Below are positions 5,462 to 8,551 of a stretch of DNA of 8,551 nucleotides, piece after piece. How positions within the stretch are numbered: position 1 is the first letter of the stretch; each line of letters starts with the position of its first letter. The notes beneath the pieces were generated by a model, which was not told the DNA's origin, ran no database searches, and saw nothing but the letters and a program-made list of their open reading frames with translations. The DNA comes from Gemmatimonadota bacterium. Lineage in GTDB: Bacteria; Gemmatimonadota; Gemmatimonadetes; Gemmatimonadales; GWC2-71-9. The stretch covers positions 1 through 8,551 of the forward strand of contig JACPAP010000031.1 in NCBI GenBank assembly GCA_016180765.1, given 5' to 3'. Made by a program: the position numbers and the translations under genes.

Positions 5462-6730
5462 CTACGTCGCTCCCGGCACAGGCTGCTTTTCCGCGGCAGC
5501 CACCGGCGCACGTTCCAGCCGGTCGTAGAAGAGCATCGCGAAACCCACCATGACCACCGCCGCGAACGCTGCCGGGACGAACCAGAACTGTCGCCACTGC
5601 GTGAGCGTCAGGGCGGGGGCTTCGCCCAGGAAGCGGTTAAACAGGTTGCCGGCTACTTGGGCGCCGATCAGCATTCCGATGCCGTAGGTGACCAGCACCA
5701 GCATCCCCTGCGCCTGTCCCCGGATTTGCGGCGTGGACTTCTTGTCCACGTAGATCTGACCCGTGACGAAGAAGAAGTCGTAGCAGACGCCGTGCAATAG
5801 GATGCCCAGGACGATCATCCAGACGATGGTGTCCGGCGCCCCCATCGCAAAGAGCACATACCGCAGCGCCCAGGAGCCCATGCCCACGAGCAACATCCAC
5901 TTGACGCCGAAGCGGGCGAAGAACGCCGGCATGAGCAGCATGAAGACCACCTCGGACATCTGGCCCAGCGTCTGGGTGCCCGCGATGTTCTGAAAGCCGG
6001 TCCCCTCGAGGAAGAGCTGCGTGAAGTTGTAATAGGCGGCCAGCGGAATGCAGATGAGCAGCGAGCTGATGATGAACACGTAGAACGGCTTGCTTCCCAG
6101 TTGCTGGAGCGCGTCGAGGCCCACGATGCTGCGGATCGAGACTCGCTGTCCGGCCGCCCGCGGGGGCGTATGCGGCAGCGAGAAGCTGTAGAGGCCAAGC
6201 AGGATACTCGCGACGGCTGTCGTGAAGATGGGCAGGGGGGTTTGCTCCGGCAGTCGGCCTGCGCTAACAAAGCCCTTCAGCGCGAAGCTGACGAAGAGTC
6301 CGGCCACGATCCAGCCGATGGTCCCGAACACCCGGATCAGCGGGAATTGCTTTTCCTGACTCTGGATATTGTGGAAGGCCAGTGAGTTGGCCAGCCCGAG
6401 CGTGGGCATGTAGCAGAGGTTATACAGCAAGAGCAGCAGAATGAACGCCACGGGCGCCCCGCTCAACCGGGGCACCAGCAGCATGACCAGGCCGCCCAGC
6501 AGGTGCAGCACGCCCAGCACCTTTTCGGTGGCAAAGTAGCGATCGGCGATCAGCCCCAGGAAGAACGGTGCTGCGATCGCTGCCACAGGGTTGACGGTGT
6601 AGGGCCAATGGGTCAGGTTGCCCATGCCTTCGGCCGTCATGTAGACGGCCACGGACGTGTACCATGCCCCCCAGGCGAAGAACTGGAGGAACATCATCAA
6701 GCTGAGTCGGGCGCCGAGGAAGCGTTTCAT
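5462..6730 (-). CDS. NupG-like MFS permease (nucleoside:H+ symporter family)
   Basis: This 422-residue integral membrane protein has about 12 hydrophobic segments. The opening LSLMMFLQFFAWGAWY (9-24) followed by an early acidic/aromatic loop is the signature of the Nuc_H_symport group (PF03825) of the major facilitator superfamily. A second landmark is RVFGTIGWIVAGL in the middle of the N-terminal half. In the C-terminal half, FFFVTGQIYVDKKSTPQIRG carries the conserved Tyr-Val-Asp and Arg before the last bundle. The length fits the family. E. coli NupG moves nucleosides with protons. Homologues beside Gfo/Idh/MocA genes in saprophytic bacteria probably carry sugars or sugar derivatives, so the substrate here is open. 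ATG 6730 is preferred because relatives begin with Met-Lys just before the first helix; GTG 6754 would add 8 residues. Neither has a clear ribosome site. It is divergent from the oxidoreductase with a 93-base gap, implying shared control. Confidence 0.9.
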   Translation of the reverse strand: MKRFLGARLSLMMFLQFFAWGAWYTSVAVYMTAEGMGNLTHWPYTVNPVAAIAAPFFLGLIADRYFATEKVLGVLHLLGGLVMLLVPRLSGAPVAFILLLLLYNLCYMPTLGLANSLAFHNIQSQEKQFPLIRVFGTIGWIVAGLFVSFALKGFVSAGRLPEQTPLPIFTTAVASILLGLYSFSLPHTPPRAAGQRVSIRSIVGLDALQQLGSKPFYVFIISSLLICIPLAAYYNFTQLFLEGTGFQNIAGTQTLGQMSEVVFMLLMPAFFARFGVKWMLLVGMGSWALRYVLFAMGAPDTIVWMIVLGILLHGVCYDFFFVTGQIYVDKKSTPQIRGQAQGMLVLVTYGIGMLIGAQVAGNLFNRFLGEAPALTLTQWRQFWFVPAAFAAVVMVGFAMLFYDRLERAPVAAAEKQPVPGAT

Positions 6731-6823
6731 GGATGGTTGGGCTGGGGACGACACAAGCTTGAGCCCGCAGGCCGGCTCGTCAAGGTCAGACCACGTAGCG
6801 GTTTCATCAGGAGGCTAGGGATC
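6731..6823. promoter_or_regulatory. Divergent control region between permease and oxidoreductase
   Basis: These 93 bases must hold promoters for both genes. A minus-strand TTGACG (6783-6778, 5 of 6 to the -35 consensus) is present, but no matching -10 box lies at 16-18 bases. On the plus strand TTGAGC (6759-6764) likewise lacks a good partner. A short inverted repeat GAGCC/GGCTC (6761-6765 and 6774-6778) sits between them and could be an operator half-site pair, but 5-base arms are easily found by chance in GC-rich DNA. Confidence 0.3.
6808..6814 (+). promoter_or_regulatory. Strong ribosome binding site of the oxidoreductase gene
   Basis: CAGGAGG lies 9 bases before ATG 6824. It rules out the longer in-frame reading that begins at 6503 and places the twin-arginine motif at the N-terminus. 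Confidence 0.85.
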
Positions 6824-8161
6824 ATGGCTCGCAAGCATATCAATCGGCGAACCTTTGTGGGGGAGGTCACCACCGCGGCTGCGGGGTTTACCATTGTGCC
6901 GCGCCACGTGCTGGGACGCGGGTACCGCGCGCCGAGCGACACGCTCAACGTGGCCTGCGTGGGAGTGGGCGGGATGGGATGGAACGACGTCCGCGGCATG
7001 GCGGCCGAGAACATCTACGCATTGTGCGACGTGGACGACCGGCGCGCCGAGGAAGCGTTCATGGCGCACTCCAAGGCGAAACGGTACAAGGATTTTCGCC
7101 GGATGCTGGAACAGGATGGCGACAACATCGATGCGGTTACGGTCTCCACACCCGACCACACGCACACCGTGGTCGCCATGGCGGCCCTGAAGCTCAAGAA
7201 ACCGATCTACGTGCAAAAACCGCTCACCCGCACGTTGCACGAGGTCCGGATGCTCACCGAGGCCGCACGGAAAGCGGGCGTCGCGACCCAGATGGGCAAC
7301 CAGGGGCACGCGCGCGAGGGCACCCGGCAGATCCGCGAGTGGGTCGAGGCGGGCGCCATCGGCACGGTGCGTGAGGTGCACTTCTGGACCAACCGGCCGA
7401 TCTGGGGGCAGGGCATCGAGCGGCCGCTCGAGGACTATCACGTTCCGCCCTGGCTCGATTGGGACCTCTGGCTGGGCCCGGCAGCGGCGCGGCCGTACCA
7501 TCCATCGTATGCCCCGTTCAGCTGGCGCGGGTGGTGGGATTTCGGCACCGGGGCCCTGGGGGACATGGCGTGTCACATCATGGATGCGGCGTTCTGGACG
7601 CTCCAGCTCAGGTATCCCACACGGATCGAGGTGGAGCACACGCCGTTGTACAGCGAGAGCGCGCCCAAGGGAGCGCGGATCACGTACTACTTCCCCGCGC
7701 GAGGCAACTGCGGCCCGGTGACGGTGGTCTGGCGGGACGGCAGCCTCTACCCGTCGCGACCGCCCGAGGTGAGCGGTGACGCGAAGTGGCCGCCCGACAC
7801 CGGCGGTGGTCAGCTGTGGATCGGCAGCGACGGGAAGCTGGTGGCCGGAACCTACGGCGATGACCCGATGCTGCTCGACCCCAGGCGCCAGCAGGAGATC
7901 ATAGCCAACCCGCCGCCCAAGAAGTATGCGCGGACCGAGGGGGTCTACACCGAGTTCATCGCGGCGGCCAAAGGAGGACCGGCGGCCGGGTCCAACTTCG
8001 TGGACCACGCGGGGCCGTTGACGGAGATGGTGCTGCTGGGGAATCTCGCGGTGCGGACGGGGAGGAATCTGGAGCTGAAGCCGGAGACCGGCGTGGTGAC
8101 CAACGTGCAGGTGCCGGAGGAGTACATCAAGCCGGCGTACCGGGCGGGCTGGAGTCTCTGA
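6824..8161 (+). CDS. Tat-exported Gfo/Idh/MocA-family oxidoreductase
   Basis: This 445-residue protein has a twin-arginine signal at the N-terminus: NRRTFVGE (7-14) followed by a short weakly hydrophobic stretch. It should be folded and loaded with cofactor in the cytoplasm, then exported, as for glucose-fructose oxidoreductase. The Rossmann domain (about 40-170) has GVGGMG (47-52) and CDVDDR (68-73) at the second strand. The catalytic Lys motif is YVQKPLT (129-135, Lys132), with Gln where many members have Glu. The C-terminal domain carries GALGDMACHIMD (243-254), giving Asp247 and His251 as the likely active-site partners. Subfamily landmarks TQMGNQGHA (155-163) and WDLWLGPA (213-220) are intact. 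Members oxidise or reduce sugars and cyclitols, or act on glycosides at C3 with a tightly held NAD(P). The neighbouring NupG-type permease and the DUF1080 gene in the window fit a glycoside-oxidation pathway. The substrate is not determined. No terminator is evident in the 32-base gap before the convergent gene. Confidence 0.93.
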   Translation: MARKHINRRTFVGEVTTAAAGFTIVPRHVLGRGYRAPSDTLNVACVGVGGMGWNDVRGMAAENIYALCDVDDRRAEEAFMAHSKAKRYKDFRRMLEQDGDNIDAVTVSTPDHTHTVVAMAALKLKKPIYVQKPLTRTLHEVRMLTEAARKAGVATQMGNQGHAREGTRQIREWVEAGAIGTVREVHFWTNRPIWGQGIERPLEDYHVPPWLDWDLWLGPAAARPYHPSYAPFSWRGWWDFGTGALGDMACHIMDAAFWTLQLRYPTRIEVEHTPLYSESAPKGARITYYFPARGNCGPVTVVWRDGSLYPSRPPEVSGDAKWPPDTGGGQLWIGSDGKLVAGTYGDDPMLLDPRRQQEIIANPPPKKYARTEGVYTEFIAAAKGGPAAGSNFVDHAGPLTEMVLLGNLAVRTGRNLELKPETGVVTNVQVPEEYIKPAYRAGWSL

Positions 8162-8193
8162 TCCTGTCGCCCCGTCGCGTTGCCCGCCGCCAC

Positions 8194-8551
8194 CTAGTCC
8201 TGCGGACGCACCTGGACCAGGCGTTGAAGTAGCTCGACGGCCAGCGTCTCGGGAATCACGCCTTTCAGCGTGACGTCAACGCCGCCGATGCGCACGTGCC
8301 CCACCACCGTGTCGCCCGGCAAGCCGGTGACGCCGATTTCACCCTCGACGGTCGTATCGGCCGGAAACTCCTCCAGAATGATGCGCCGCCCAGAGTCGAG
8401 GACCTGAGCGATCCGGAATCCGGGCCGGTTCTCGGGCGAGATCTCCTCGACGCTCTCGACCGTCAATCCCAACACCACGTACACCGTCCCGCTCAGCACC
8501 ACGCCCGGTGGTAGCGTGGGTGGTCGTGGCGGCGCGGCAGGCCGGCGCGCC
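8194..8551 (-). CDS. C-terminal part of an unrecognised protein with proline-rich linker, N-terminus beyond window
   Basis: The frame is open from the right edge to the TAG at 8194 (118 residues seen). The first part, RRPAAPPRPPTLPPG, is a proline-rich linker, so this is very likely the end of a longer protein. GTG 8502 just after the linker is possible but less natural. After the linker come a hydrophobic strand (VVLSGTVYVVLGL), a beta-rich section with RIAQVLDSGRRIILEEF, and a closing amphipathic helix ending LLQRLVQVRPQD. I recall a comparable layout (V-x-Q-x-L-x-[SD]-G-x-x-I-x-L after a variable linker) in the C-terminal domains of anti-sigma-factor-like proteins of Gemmatimonadota. That assignment is weak. 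A search with the full-length protein would show whether a zinc-finger or membrane segment precedes the linker. Confidence 0.65.
   Translation of the reverse strand, partial: ARRPAAPPRPPTLPPGVVLSGTVYVVLGLTVESVEEISPENRPGFRIAQVLDSGRRIILEEFPADTTVEGEIGVTGLPGDTVVGHVRIGGVDVTLKGVIPETLAVELLQRLVQVRPQD

Noticed and set aside
6503..6823. N-terminal extension of the oxidoreductase upstream of ATG 6824
   Set aside because: It would run antisense through the permease gene and bury the Tat signal inside the protein. CAGGAGG at 6808 supports 6824.
6815..8008. Minus-strand open frame (397 residues) antisense to the oxidoreductase
   Set aside because: It lacks any recognisable domain. The opposite strand carries the Rossmann motif, the Tat signal and a strong ribosome site.

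Overview
The window is GC-rich throughout, with strong G/C at third codon positions in the genes. Its family mix is a GCPII-like M28 peptidase, DUF1080 (3-keto-disaccharide hydrolase), a Tat-exported Gfo/Idh/MocA oxidoreductase, a NupG-type MFS permease and an exported Rid protein. This suits a soil or sediment bacterium of the Gemmatimonadota type; Acidobacteriota or Planctomycetota remain possible, and the taxonomy is inferred from gene families only. No rRNA, tRNA, CRISPR array, transposase or phage gene was seen.

Layout from left to right. 1-1535 (minus) is an M28 metallopeptidase running off the left edge, in which the family's Glu-Glu pair is Gly-His. 1621-1947 (minus) is an alkyltransferase-like DNA-binding protein with Trp in place of the acceptor Cys. 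Divergent from it, 2022-2726 (plus) is an exported DUF1080 protein. It converges, across a short intergenic run holding three ACGGCAG heptamers, on 2768-3892 (minus), an exported protein of three fused Rid domains whose active-site residues have diverged. Divergent from that is an overlapping two-gene unit: 3996-4262, a small uncharacterised protein, and 4252-4845, a Pol-beta-type nucleotidyltransferase, arranged like a toxin-antitoxin pair. 4846-5461 has no secure gene. It holds a degraded C-terminal end that looks like a TPR-protein tail on the minus strand and an orphan plus-strand frame with coding-like composition. 5462-6730 (minus) is a NupG-like MFS permease, divergent from 6824-8161 (plus), a Tat-signal Gfo/Idh/MocA oxidoreductase. 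At the right edge, 8194-8551 (minus) is the C-terminal part of an unrecognised protein with a proline-rich linker.

The permease, the oxidoreductase and the DUF1080 hydrolase are families that often occur together in carbohydrate-degrading bacteria. They suggest a periplasmic route that oxidises a glycoside to a 3-keto sugar, cleaves it and imports a product. The exported triple-Rid protein could deal with reactive carbonyl or imine products outside the cytoplasm, but that link is conjecture. The most novel items are the triple-Rid protein, the nucleotidyltransferase pair and the altered M28 active site.
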